Below, piece by piece: positions 9,965-17,721 of a stretch of DNA of 64,000 nt. Below the pieces are notes generated by a model. It searched no databases, was not told the origin of the DNA, and worked only from the letters and a program-made list of their open reading frames with translations. The position numbers were made by a program, and so were the translations under genes. Source of the DNA: Flavobacterium erciyesense (lineage in GTDB: Bacteria > Bacteroidota > Bacteroidia > Flavobacteriales > Flavobacteriaceae); NCBI RefSeq assembly GCF_018069925.1, contig NZ_JAGPXB010000001.1:434001-498000 (forward strand). The letters are read 5' to 3'. Position 1 is the stretch's first letter. Each line of letters begins with the position of its first letter.

Positions 9965-10309
9965 ATGACTATTGAAGCTTTTTTAGAAAAATTACATGCA
10001 ACACCAGAATCAATCGCATTTGCAGATACTATAGCTGTTATTGAAGCCCACTATGATTTTACTCCAACCGCCTTTGAAAACGGTACACAGCACAATGCTG
10101 CTGGCGAAAATTCAGGTTCGTGTAAACTTTTGGCTTTCGCCGAAATGCACCAACTAAGTCCAGAAGCTACTTTAGCTTGTTTTGGAGCGTATTATTTTGA
10201 AGATGTTTTGGGAGATCCAAACGGAACCAATCACCAAAACATTCGCAATTTCATGAAAACAGGTTGGGATGGCATTGCTTTTTACGGAAGTCCCTTAGTG
10301 GCAAAATAA
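9965..10309 (+). CDS. HopJ type III effector family protein
   Basis: 114 residues beginning MTIEAFLEKL. The segment TPTAFENGTQHNAAGENSGSC and the end GDPNGTNHQNIRNFMKTGWDGI are hallmarks of the HopJ family. Despite the name, the family occurs in many free-living bacteria without type III secretion, so an effector role is not implied. A longer frame opening at 9797 overlaps the amine oxidase and is not used. Likely the third gene of the rsmI operon. Confidence 0.85.
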   Translation: MTIEAFLEKLHATPESIAFADTIAVIEAHYDFTPTAFENGTQHNAAGENSGSCKLLAFAEMHQLSPEATLACFGAYYFEDVLGDPNGTNHQNIRNFMKTGWDGIAFYGSPLVAK

Positions 10310-10416
10310 AACTATAATCTCATTGTTAGTTGCATCACAATCAATTCTGATCAAATGATTGCTAATGCGCTCAAGATTACAAAATTTATAACACCAATTT
10401 ATTATTCAGAATAAGT

Positions 10417-12108
10417 ATGCGTTGGACACTAAAACCAAAACCGCCACAAGAAACTGTAACTGCATTGGCTAAAGCACTTAATGTAGAGGAATTTGTGGCC
10501 ACTTTACTCGTTCAACGCGGCATTACTACTTTTGGAGAAGCCAAGGCTTTTTTTAGACCAAGTCTAGAACATTTACATGATCCATACTTGATGAAAGATA
10601 TGGACAAAGCCATCGCACGCATTGAAAATGCCATCTCAGCAAACGAAAACATACTGGTTTTTGGTGATTACGATGTGGATGGAACAACAGCGGTATCACT
10701 CGTATCGTCCTACTTAAGGTCGTTTTACCCTAATGTTGCCACTTATATTCCGGATCGTTATGACGAAGGTTACGGAGTATCGTTTAAGGGGATTGACTTT
10801 GCAGAGGATAACGATTTTACACTTATTATTGCCTTAGACTGCGGTATTAAATCAATTGATCACGTGGCTTACGCCAAAAATAAAGGCATTGATTTTGTCA
10901 TTTGTGACCACCATAGGCCAGGCGATTCCCTACCCGATGCAGTAGCAATACTTGATCCCAAACGTGACGATTGCACTTATCCGTATGATGAATTGTGTGG
11001 TTGCGGTATTGGATTCAAGCTCATTCAAGCACTAGGCGCCAATAGGAATCAAACCGTAACTGATTTAACGGAATATCTTGATTTAGTAGCTGCCGCCATT
11101 GCTGCAGACATTGTACCAATGACAGGAGAAAACAGAGTTTTGGCTCATTTTGGATTACAAGTTATCAATAGTAATCCGAGACCGGGAATCAAAGCCATTA
11201 TCCATCAATTAAAAAAACAAACTTTAGATATTACCGATGTAGTATTTATCATTGCTCCCCGCATCAATGCTGCTGGCCGCATCAAACATGGCAATCACGC
11301 TGTTGAATTGTTAACCGAATTTGATTTTGAACAAGCGCAACAGTTTGCCTCAGAAATTGAAGCTTATAACGCAGAACGCAAAGATTTAGATAAGTACATT
11401 ACAAAAGAAGCTCTGCAACAAATCATTGAAAATGACGAAACTGAACGCTTTACTACCGTTGTTTTTCAAGAAGATTGGCATAAAGGAGTCATCGGAATTG
11501 TAGCTTCGCGCTTAATTGAAACCTACTACCGACCGACATTAGTTTTTACCAAAAGTGGCGACAAATATGCCGCTTCGGCACGTTCCGTAAAAGGATTTGA
11601 TGTTTACAATGCTCTTGAATCTTGTGCCGAACATTTAGAACAATTTGGTGGCCACATGTATGCTGCCGGTATGACTTTAAAAAAAGAAAACTACGAGTCG
11701 TTTAAAAATGCATTCGAAAATGAGGTCAAACAAACCATTCCACCCGAATTATTGGTTCCTGAAATTACCATCGATGCCGAAATTGATTTTAACGACATCA
11801 CTCCCAAACTGATTCGGATTTTAAAACAATTTGAACCTTTCGGGCCACAAAATATGACTCCCGTATTTTTAACCAAAAATGTAAAAGATACTGGTTATGG
11901 CAAGCCAATGGGTAAAGAAGACGAACACATTCGCCTTTTTGTGAAACAAAATCATTCAGCTGGCGTTGCGGCAATAGGATTTAATCTTGGTGCTAAATTA
12001 GATATTACTTCACATCAAAAAACCTTTCAGGCTGTTTATTGCATTGACGAAAACGAATGGAACGGCACCGTTACAACCCAATTGCGATTAAAAGATATTA
12101 AAGCATAA
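10417..12108 (+). CDS. recJ: Single-stranded-DNA-specific exonuclease RecJ
   Basis: 563-residue 5'-3' ssDNA exonuclease acting in recombination and mismatch/base-excision repair. DHH-superfamily motifs are intact: LVFGDYDVDGTTAVSL (motif I), ALDCGIKSID (II), ICDHHRPGD (III, the DHH box), and the C-terminal DHHA1 part with EQFGGHMYAAGMTL. Length agrees with family members (560-580). It is followed after 4 bp by the MFS transporter. Confidence 0.96.
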   Translation: MRWTLKPKPPQETVTALAKALNVEEFVATLLVQRGITTFGEAKAFFRPSLEHLHDPYLMKDMDKAIARIENAISANENILVFGDYDVDGTTAVSLVSSYLRSFYPNVATYIPDRYDEGYGVSFKGIDFAEDNDFTLIIALDCGIKSIDHVAYAKNKGIDFVICDHHRPGDSLPDAVAILDPKRDDCTYPYDELCGCGIGFKLIQALGANRNQTVTDLTEYLDLVAAAIAADIVPMTGENRVLAHFGLQVINSNPRPGIKAIIHQLKKQTLDITDVVFIIAPRINAAGRIKHGNHAVELLTEFDFEQAQQFASEIEAYNAERKDLDKYITKEALQQIIENDETERFTTVVFQEDWHKGVIGIVASRLIETYYRPTLVFTKSGDKYAASARSVKGFDVYNALESCAEHLEQFGGHMYAAGMTLKKENYESFKNAFENEVKQTIPPELLVPEITIDAEIDFNDITPKLIRILKQFEPFGPQNMTPVFLTKNVKDTGYGKPMGKEDEHIRLFVKQNHSAGVAAIGFNLGAKLDITSHQKTFQAVYCIDENEWNGTVTTQLRLKDIKA

Positions 12109-12112
12109 CACC

Positions 12113-13390
12113 ATGACTAGTACCAAAACTGATCCTTACGCAGCGCTCCGTTACAAAGAATTTACTATTTTTTTATTGTTGCGTTTTGCCATGGTATTTG
12201 GTTGGTCTATGCAATTTATCATCATAGAATGGGAAGTTTATAGTTTGACTAAAAACCCGCTATCGCTAGGGATTATTGGTTTAATGGAAGTAATTCCCGC
12301 TATAACGATGGCACTATTTGCTGGACATGTTGTAGATCAAAAGGAAAAAAAAGGCCTACTTGTAAAATGCATTTTAGGTTTTGCAGTTATTAGTTTAGGC
12401 CTATTCTTATGTACTTTGCCCTCAATTACAAAAGATATATCTAAGACGACCTTGTTGTATTTCATTTACTTTTTGGTGTTTTTGGGCGGTGCAGTTCGTG
12501 CCTTCCTAGGTCCAACGATTTTCTCTTTGTTGGCTCTTATCGTTCCCAAAAAAATATATCCTAATGCAGCAACTTGGAGTAGTTCTGTTTGGCAAATAAG
12601 TTCTGTACTTGGGCCTGCTGTAGCTGGTTTTTCGATCAATTGGTTTGGAGTACCGAGTTCGATGGCAGTAGTGCTTTTTTGCTCCGTACTTGCTTTGCTT
12701 GCGCTAACTCAGATAGAAAAAAAGCCTATTTTGAATCCGAAAATTGGGGAACCTATAATGGACAGCTTGAAAGAAGGCGTACGATTTGTATTTACTAACA
12801 AAACCATTTTGGGTGCTTTGTCCTTGGATATGATTGCCGTTTTGTTTGGTGGTGCCGTAGCGCTGTTACCTGTTTTTGCGCAAGACATTTTAAAAGTGGG
12901 TCCACAAGGATTTGGTGTGTTGCGTGCCGCACCGGCAGTTGGGGCATTTTTAATGCTGATTCTTTCGGCTTACATTCCGTTTACAAAAAATGCAGGAATC
13001 AAATTATTACTGGCTGTATTTGCCTTTGGACTGTGTATGATAGTTTTTGGGCTATCCTCTGTTTTTTGGATTTCAGTTGTCGCTTTGTTTTTAAGTGGTC
13101 TGTTCGATGGAATTTCAGTTGTGATTAGACAAACCATTTTACAATTAAAAACACCGGATTCGATGCGAGGCCGCGTAGCAGCTGTAAATTCAATCTTTGT
13201 AGGATCCTCAAATGAATTAGGCGCTTTTGAAAGTGGATTGACCGCAAAACTTATGGGCACTGTAAATGCAGTAGTGTTTGGTGGTGTAATGACTTTGGTA
13301 ACGGTATTTTTTACAGGAGCGGTATCACCTACTTTCAGAAAATTAGACCTGCAAAAAGATGTTGAAGACCATGAAAAAAGCGAGTCATAA
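12113..13390 (+). CDS. MFS transporter
   Basis: 425-residue inner-membrane protein with about 10-12 hydrophobic helices, of the MFS_3-type (enterobactin/multidrug exporter-like). The first helix region FTIFLLLRFAMVFGWSMQF, the loop AGHVVDQKEKKGLL (MFS motif A-like, with D-x-x-x-x-K) and the second-half loop DSMRGRVAAVNSIFVGSSNELG are seen. Substrate unknown. It follows recJ by 4 bp, so is likely cotranscribed. Confidence 0.85.
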   Translation: MTSTKTDPYAALRYKEFTIFLLLRFAMVFGWSMQFIIIEWEVYSLTKNPLSLGIIGLMEVIPAITMALFAGHVVDQKEKKGLLVKCILGFAVISLGLFLCTLPSITKDISKTTLLYFIYFLVFLGGAVRAFLGPTIFSLLALIVPKKIYPNAATWSSSVWQISSVLGPAVAGFSINWFGVPSSMAVVLFCSVLALLALTQIEKKPILNPKIGEPIMDSLKEGVRFVFTNKTILGALSLDMIAVLFGGAVALLPVFAQDILKVGPQGFGVLRAAPAVGAFLMLILSAYIPFTKNAGIKLLLAVFAFGLCMIVFGLSSVFWISVVALFLSGLFDGISVVIRQTILQLKTPDSMRGRVAAVNSIFVGSSNELGAFESGLTAKLMGTVNAVVFGGVMTLVTVFFTGAVSPTFRKLDLQKDVEDHEKSES

Positions 13391-13445
13391 GTCTGTTTAG
13401 CGATGCTATCCTTAGTCATAAAATTTTAAGTCTTTTTTACAATTT

Positions 13446-13481
13446 ATTATTTAGAATAATTTTAAATAATAATTATCTTTG
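13446..13481 (+). promoter_or_regulatory. Promoter with 25-bp palindromic operator
   Basis: A near-perfect palindrome occupies 13446-13470: arms ATTATTTA and TAAATAAT, centre A13458, only one mismatched pair (G13454/T13462). It ends 3 bp before the -7 box TATCTTTG at 13474-13481 and so covers where the -33 element should be. The layout suggests repression by a dimeric regulator; the sequence resembles Fur-type boxes of Bacteroidota, which is only an inference. Confidence 0.55.
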
Positions 13482-13497
13482 TAAAAAAGAGTAGCTC

Positions 13498-13854
13498 ATG
13501 CACGACATCAAAACCATTTATCAGAACCATTTAGGAACCTCATTTTATTGGAAAAAAGGAGAGCAGCTTCTTTCAGATCGTATACAGATCATTTTTAAAG
13601 ACATGGGTTTTTACTATACGACTCAGGAATTGCAACTGTTTGCCAATTGTATTCAAGATAGTTTTGAAAACAATAAGTCGTGTATGAATTGCGAGTTTCA
13701 GCAACAATGCCAGCGCTTTTTGTTAAAAACACCTAATTCTCAAATAGATTTAGCGGTGACTATGACTGAACTTTCAGCGGTGAAAGACTTAGTAATGGGA
13801 ACTTTGTTTACTATTAATTTGGAAAAATATGTATATGGAGAAGGATTAAATTAA
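13498..13854 (+). CDS. Hypothetical protein with Cys cluster
   Basis: 118 residues, family not recognised. The middle holds a Cys cluster, NKSCMNCEFQQQCQRFLL (C-x2-C-x5-C), with another Cys in FANCIQDSF upstream; four Cys could bind iron, zinc or a cluster. No membrane segment or signal peptide. It is preceded by a promoter with a palindromic, Fur-like operator, so iron or redox regulation is conceivable. Its 3' end overlaps the convergent lpxH by 4 bp. Confidence 0.75.
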   Translation: MHDIKTIYQNHLGTSFYWKKGEQLLSDRIQIIFKDMGFYYTTQELQLFANCIQDSFENNKSCMNCEFQQQCQRFLLKTPNSQIDLAVTMTELSAVKDLVMGTLFTINLEKYVYGEGLN

Positions 13855-14609
13855 GATTGGAATTTTTTAATTTCAAAATTCTCACCATCAAAAACACCGT
13901 AAGTAAAATATATAATCCAATCGCCAAGGTTTACGTATTCAGAATTATCGCCGACAGACACTTTCATTGGTAAGTGACGGTGGCCAAAAACAAGGTAATT
14001 GTAGTGTTTGGTTTGCAATTTTTTCTTGGAATAAAGAATCAGCCATTCGTTGTCTTCGCCAAGAAATTTCACATCTTCATCGCCTGAAATTAGTTTGTTT
14101 TTTACAGAAAGATACTGTGCTAACCTCACGCCAATATCCGGATGCAACCATCTGAAAAGCCATTTAAAAAACGGATTGGTAAAAATCTTTTTCATGCGTT
14201 TGTATCCTAAATCACCAGGGCCTTTGCCATCGCCATGTCCGATTAAAAAAGTTTTATTACCAAAAGTATACTCTTGATTGTCATGAAAAACAGGGATGTT
14301 CAATTCCTTTTGGAAATAATCAGCCATCCATAAATCGTGGTTGCCTACAAAAAAATAAATAGGAATTCCGCTGTCGCGAATTTCGGCTAACTTACCCAAA
14401 ACACGAACAAAACCTTTGGGAACTACTGTTTTGTATTCGAACCAAAAGTCAAATAAATCACCTAACAAAAAAATCGCTTCGGCATCCTTTTTTACTTCGT
14501 CTAGCCAAGCCACAAACTTTTGTTCTCGGGGAAAACTCAACTCAGGCGTTGGCGCACCAAAATGCTGATCAGAGGCAAAATAAATCTTTTTGTTAGGAGG
14601 TACAGTCAT
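13851..14609 (-). CDS. lpxH: UDP-2,3-diacylglucosamine diphosphatase
   Basis: 252-residue calcineurin-type metallophosphoesterase that hydrolyses UDP-2,3-diacylglucosamine to lipid X in lipid A synthesis at the inner membrane. All metal motifs are present: ASDQHFG (D-x-H), LLGDLFDFWFEY (GDxxD), FVGNHDLWM (GNHD), LIGHGDG and FGHRHLPM (GHxH). Followed after 16 bp on the same strand side by queD upstream, so queD-lpxH may form an operon. Confidence 0.9.
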   Translation of the reverse strand: MTVPPNKKIYFASDQHFGAPTPELSFPREQKFVAWLDEVKKDAEAIFLLGDLFDFWFEYKTVVPKGFVRVLGKLAEIRDSGIPIYFFVGNHDLWMADYFQKELNIPVFHDNQEYTFGNKTFLIGHGDGKGPGDLGYKRMKKIFTNPFFKWLFRWLHPDIGVRLAQYLSVKNKLISGDEDVKFLGEDNEWLILYSKKKLQTKHYNYLVFGHRHLPMKVSVGDNSEYVNLGDWIIYFTYGVFDGENFEIKKFQS

Positions 14610-14625
14610 GAAAACGGCCTAAATA

Positions 14626-15078
14626 TTAAATATTGTCGCTAGCAAACCACTCTGCAAAAGACGATTCTGTTTCTTGTAATTTCAATGAGAAAAGTGCAAT
14701 TCCTTCTGGAAGTCTGTTGCTGATTCGTTTTGCAAAATCAATTACCATATTCTCACTCGTAGGTTGGTAATCCACCAAAATTACGTGATGCCCACGATTG
14801 ATAAGCTCATTGGCTAGATCAATATGTGGCGTGGTACCATTAAAAACTGTGGCGTGATCGAACTGATCAACGATTTCTTCTTTTACAATTTTCTTTAAAT
14901 CCGTGAAGTCAATTACCATTCCGAATTTTACATTAGAACGATCTGTGATTGGCGTTCCTATTACGGTTACTGACAATTTATAACTGTGTCCGTGTACGTT
15001 TTTGCATTTGCCATCGTAACCATACAAGGCATGCCCGGTCTCGAAACTAAATTGTTTTGTAATTCTGATATTGCTCAT
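14626..15078 (-). CDS. queD: 6-carboxytetrahydropterin synthase
   Basis: 150-residue QueD/PTPS-family enzyme converting dihydroneopterin triphosphate to 6-carboxytetrahydropterin in queuosine synthesis. Seen: FSFETGHALYGYDGKCKNVHGHSYKL with zinc-ligand His residues and the catalytic Cys, then QPTSENMVIDFA and LQETESSFAEW at the C-terminus. Start MSNIRITKQF at 15078 is preferred to an ATG seven codons upstream. Confidence 0.92.
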   Translation of the reverse strand: MSNIRITKQFSFETGHALYGYDGKCKNVHGHSYKLSVTVIGTPITDRSNVKFGMVIDFTDLKKIVKEEIVDQFDHATVFNGTTPHIDLANELINRGHHVILVDYQPTSENMVIDFAKRISNRLPEGIALFSLKLQETESSFAEWFASDNI

Positions 15079-15231
15079 TAGACTTGAATTTTGATGCAAA
15101 TTTAGGAAATAGAAGCGAGAAATAAGCTGTAAATATTAGGCAATGGCTTTTGGAGCGGAGTTTGAAAAGTGTAACCTCTTATTAAAATGATACGAATATT
15201 AAAAAAACTTAACTTCAGAATGGATAAACCC

Positions 15232-15333
15232 ATAGCCCTGATGGAAACGGCATCTCCCGATTTAGAAAAACAAGGCTTTTTTGCCGTAGTTTTTATTTAT
15301 CGGGAATATAGTGTACAGCAGGAAAAAGCTCCT
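15232..15333 (+). repeat. Dispersed intergenic repeat, copy B
   Basis: Begins ATAGCCCTGATGGAAACGGC and ends AGCAGGAAAAAGCTCCT, the same ends as copy A (2315-2397). The middle differs in sequence but can again form a hairpin (AAAAAC with GTTTTT around GGCTTTTTTGCC). A 46-codon frame runs through it but is taken as accidental. It fills the 271-bp gap between queD and the enoyl-CoA hydratase gene. Confidence 0.7.
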
Positions 15334-15349
15334 AAAAAAAATACCTCAA

Positions 15350-16117
15350 CTATTTTTTGAATTGTGCCAAAGCATTTTTAGTAAACTCAGACAAAACCAA
15401 AGTTCCAGAAATGCTGGCGCGCTCTAACAAAAGTGTATCCCAGTTTTCGGTTCCTTCCCAAAGCACTTTTTTCATTTCAAATAATGCCTCCGGATTGTAA
15501 CTCGCCAATTTGGTGCTAAACGAAGCAACGGCAGCGTCAAGTTCTTGTTGCGTGGTATAGGTCGCGGCGTATAAACCTTTGGCAACAGCCCAATCGGCCG
15601 ACTTCCATTCGTGAGCAGCAAGCGTCATTTCGGACATGGCAGTTTTACCAATTTTACGAGAAACGGCAGGCTCGATAACAAACGGACCTATGCCGATGGC
15701 TAATTCAGAGAGTTTTATAGCTGCCGAAGTAGATGCTAAAACATAATCACAAGCTGCGGCAATACCTACTCCACCGCCCACTGCTTTACCATGTACGCGA
15801 CCAATAATCAACTTTGAGCAGGAACGCATGGCATTGATAAGATGGGCAAAACCAGAGAAAAAATGAGCTCCTTCTGCTTCATTGGATACCGCCAAGAGTT
15901 CATCAAATGAGGCACCTGCACAAAAAGCGCCTTCGCCCTCGCTTTGAATTACAATTAAAGATATCTCTGGATTGTTACTCATTGCTTTTAAAGCTTCGGT
16001 TAACTGATCTAGTAAAACTCTTGGGAACGAATTGCTTGCAGGATGGCCAAATGTAAGTGTTGCAACTGCTGCGTTGATAGTTGTAGTAAGCGAACCTGTA
16101 GACGGTATTGATGACAT
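15350..16117 (-). CDS. Enoyl-CoA hydratase/isomerase family protein
   Basis: 255-residue crotonase-fold protein. Oxyanion-hole segments are visible: GAFCAGASFDELL near residue 62 and VHGKAVGGGVGIAAACDYVLAS near 105. The usual catalytic Glu pair of enoyl-CoA hydratase is not clearly conserved: LSELAIGIGPFVIEP carries a Glu near the normal position, and the second is unclear. Hence hydratase, isomerase or another crotonase reaction is possible. Probably in fatty-acid or amino-acid degradation, cytoplasmic. Confidence 0.85.
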   Translation of the reverse strand: MSSIPSTGSLTTTINAAVATLTFGHPASNSFPRVLLDQLTEALKAMSNNPEISLIVIQSEGEGAFCAGASFDELLAVSNEAEGAHFFSGFAHLINAMRSCSKLIIGRVHGKAVGGGVGIAAACDYVLASTSAAIKLSELAIGIGPFVIEPAVSRKIGKTAMSEMTLAAHEWKSADWAVAKGLYAATYTTQQELDAAVASFSTKLASYNPEALFEMKKVLWEGTENWDTLLLERASISGTLVLSEFTKNALAQFKK

Positions 16118-16199
16118 AGGGATTTTTTAGGGTAAAGTTAAAAAAACTACCGAATGATTTCAATTTTTGAGAAAAAGGAATGGATTTGTTTTTTGGAAA

Positions 16200-16232
16200 T
16201 TTGTTTTTTGGATAATTAAAATCATATATTTG
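16200..16232 (+). promoter_or_regulatory. Promoter of tRNA-Ala
   Basis: TTTG at 16200-16203 and TATATTTG at 16225-16232 (21-bp spacer) match the Bacteroidota -33/-7 elements; the -7 box ends 10 bp before the tRNA 5' end. Confidence 0.6.
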
Positions 16233-16242
16233 CGACAAGATT

Positions 16243-16316
16243 GGGGGATTAGCTCATTTGGCTAGAGCGCTTGCCTGGCAGGCAAGAGGTGACCGGTTCG
16301 AATCCGGTATTCTCCA
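16243..16316 (+). tRNA. tRNA-Ala (anticodon GGC)
   Basis: A full cloverleaf can be drawn: acceptor GGGGGAT/ATTCTCC, D-stem GCTC/GAGC, anticodon stem CTTGC/GCAAG with loop CTGGCAG (anticodon GGC), T-arm ACCGG-TTCGAAT-CCGGT, discriminator A16316. The G3-U70 wobble pair that identifies alanine tRNAs is present. CCA is not encoded. The 3' part is the prophage attachment site; the gene remains intact at attL. Confidence 0.95.
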
Positions 16317-16321
16317 CTAAT
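16275..16321 (+). repeat. attL core (47-bp direct repeat)
   Basis: 47 bp from the anticodon loop to 5 bp past the tRNA end, identical to 54401-54447. The next bases diverge on both sides. It marks the left junction of the prophage. Confidence 0.93.
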
Positions 16322-16356
16322 AAATAAAGCGTTGTTTCACAACGCTTTATTTGTTT
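16322..16356. terminator. Hairpin terminator after tRNA-Ala
   Basis: Perfect 14-bp stem AAATAAAGCGTTGT / ACAACGCTTTATTT with loop TTC, then T-rich DNA. It is supplied by the prophage and replaces the host terminator now at 54456-54483. Confidence 0.85.
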
Positions 16357-16447
16357 TAAAACACTCCAAAATTGCAATTTTCTGTCTTCAAAAAAAACAA
16401 ATTGATTAATTAAATAGGAAATAAATATACATAAATATACATTTTTT

Positions 16448-16464
16448 CTGCAAAAAGACTGCAA
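16448..16464 (+). promoter_or_regulatory. Candidate integrase arm-type sites, left
   Basis: CTGCAA at 16448-16453 and 16459-16464, 11 bp apart, the second touching the integrase ATG. The same pair with the same spacing occurs near attR (54321-54337). A tandem ATAAATATAC repeat (16421-16440) lies next to it. Confidence 0.5.
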
Positions 16465-17691
16465 ATGAAAATTGAACTAAAACTTGACAAAAGAAAAATT
16501 ACTTCAAAGGGCTATCCGATCAAAATTTATGTTTATCTAAAAAAAGGAAGTGAAAAATGGATTCAAACAGATCACTACGCCTTTCTTGAGGAATTCAACA
16601 CAGAAACTTTTGAACCAAATAAAAAACATCCAAACTTTCTATTTCTTTACGAATGGATTGCCACCAAAAAGGTAGAGCTCATAAAATTGAAAAACACAGC
16701 TGCTCAAGAAAAATGGAGCATGCAAAAAATTGAGACTACATTAAAAAACGAAAATTCAGAAAGTTTTTTAAAGTTTGGCTTTGATCTAGCTGCAGAATAC
16801 AAACGAAATGAAAAAAAGGTTCACAAAACGTACACCTTGCATTTATCAATTTTAAAGCAATTTAAAAACGATATCGCATTTAGCGATATCAATTATAATT
16901 TTCTTATCTCATACAGAGATTACAAACTGCAAAATGGATGCACAACAAACGGAATAAACGTTTATTTACGAACAATGCGCGCCATTTATAACGAAGGAAT
17001 AAAAAGAGAGGCATTTACCCCTACTTCATTCAAAAAACCATTTTTGGGTGTGATGAAAAAAAACGAAAAAACTAAAGACAAATACTTCTCTATTGATGAA
17101 ATGAAAAGTGTTATAAAGAATTTAAACACTAACAATCCATACAACGGACCTACAATAAAAGGATGGAATAACACTGAAAAAACAAAATCAAGAGAATATC
17201 ACTATCACAACTATTTTCTGTTATGCTTTTATCTTGGTGGGCTCGACTTTATAGATATTGCCAATTTAAAATACTCTGAGCATGTGAAAAATGGCCGAAT
17301 CATTTTTAAAAGATTTAAAGGCGGTTCAACTTATGAATGGATTAACAACAAAATTTTTCCTGAAGCGCAATCTATTTTAGACTTATACAAGGATGAGTCT
17401 GACTACCTAACAAACATCTGGAGAAAAACCGATTACGACAATTATCGAAAAAATTATAATTTACAATTTAAAAAATGGCTTAAAGCTATTGGAATTGAAA
17501 GCTATTTCACAACAAAAACGGCTCGTTATACCTTCATCGATATTGGGAAAAAACTGGAACTGAACAGGGATGTTATTATGGAGCTTACTGGCCACACTAG
17601 GGGCGATGTTCATAGCGTTTATGAAGGCGACTTTCTGGACACCACCCAGGATGATGTGCATTTTAAAATAATTAATGCAATTAAGCAATAG
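16465..17691 (+). CDS. Prophage tyrosine recombinase (integrase)
   Basis: 408 residues, three-part tyrosine integrase that recombines the phage with tRNA-Ala. N-terminal arm-binding domain (about 1-90), SAM-like core-binding domain (about 100-200), catalytic domain (about 215-405). Seen: ARYTF with R354, LTGH with H377, and VYEGDF with nucleophile Y386. The first catalytic Arg is not at its usual place: the segment is YLGGLDFIDIANL (257-269), where related Bacteroidota integrases have LRG. The gene starts right after the CTGCAA arm-like pair, suggesting autoregulation. Adjacent to attL as expected. Confidence 0.9.
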   Translation: MKIELKLDKRKITSKGYPIKIYVYLKKGSEKWIQTDHYAFLEEFNTETFEPNKKHPNFLFLYEWIATKKVELIKLKNTAAQEKWSMQKIETTLKNENSESFLKFGFDLAAEYKRNEKKVHKTYTLHLSILKQFKNDIAFSDINYNFLISYRDYKLQNGCTTNGINVYLRTMRAIYNEGIKREAFTPTSFKKPFLGVMKKNEKTKDKYFSIDEMKSVIKNLNTNNPYNGPTIKGWNNTEKTKSREYHYHNYFLLCFYLGGLDFIDIANLKYSEHVKNGRIIFKRFKGGSTYEWINNKIFPEAQSILDLYKDESDYLTNIWRKTDYDNYRKNYNLQFKKWLKAIGIESYFTTKTARYTFIDIGKKLELNRDVIMELTGHTRGDVHSVYEGDFLDTTQDDVHFKIINAIKQ

Positions 17692-17721
17692 AACTGACCG
17701 GCATGAATGTCGGTCAGTTGT

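Noticed and set aside
15219..15360. 46-codon frame through dispersed repeat copy B
   Set aside because: Frame is not kept in copy A, which has stops; the element is conserved as DNA/RNA, not as protein.
16249..16464. Minus-strand frame over tRNA-Ala
   Set aside because: Its end is simply the antisense of the tRNA (the usual GFEPVTSCLPG-type artefact).
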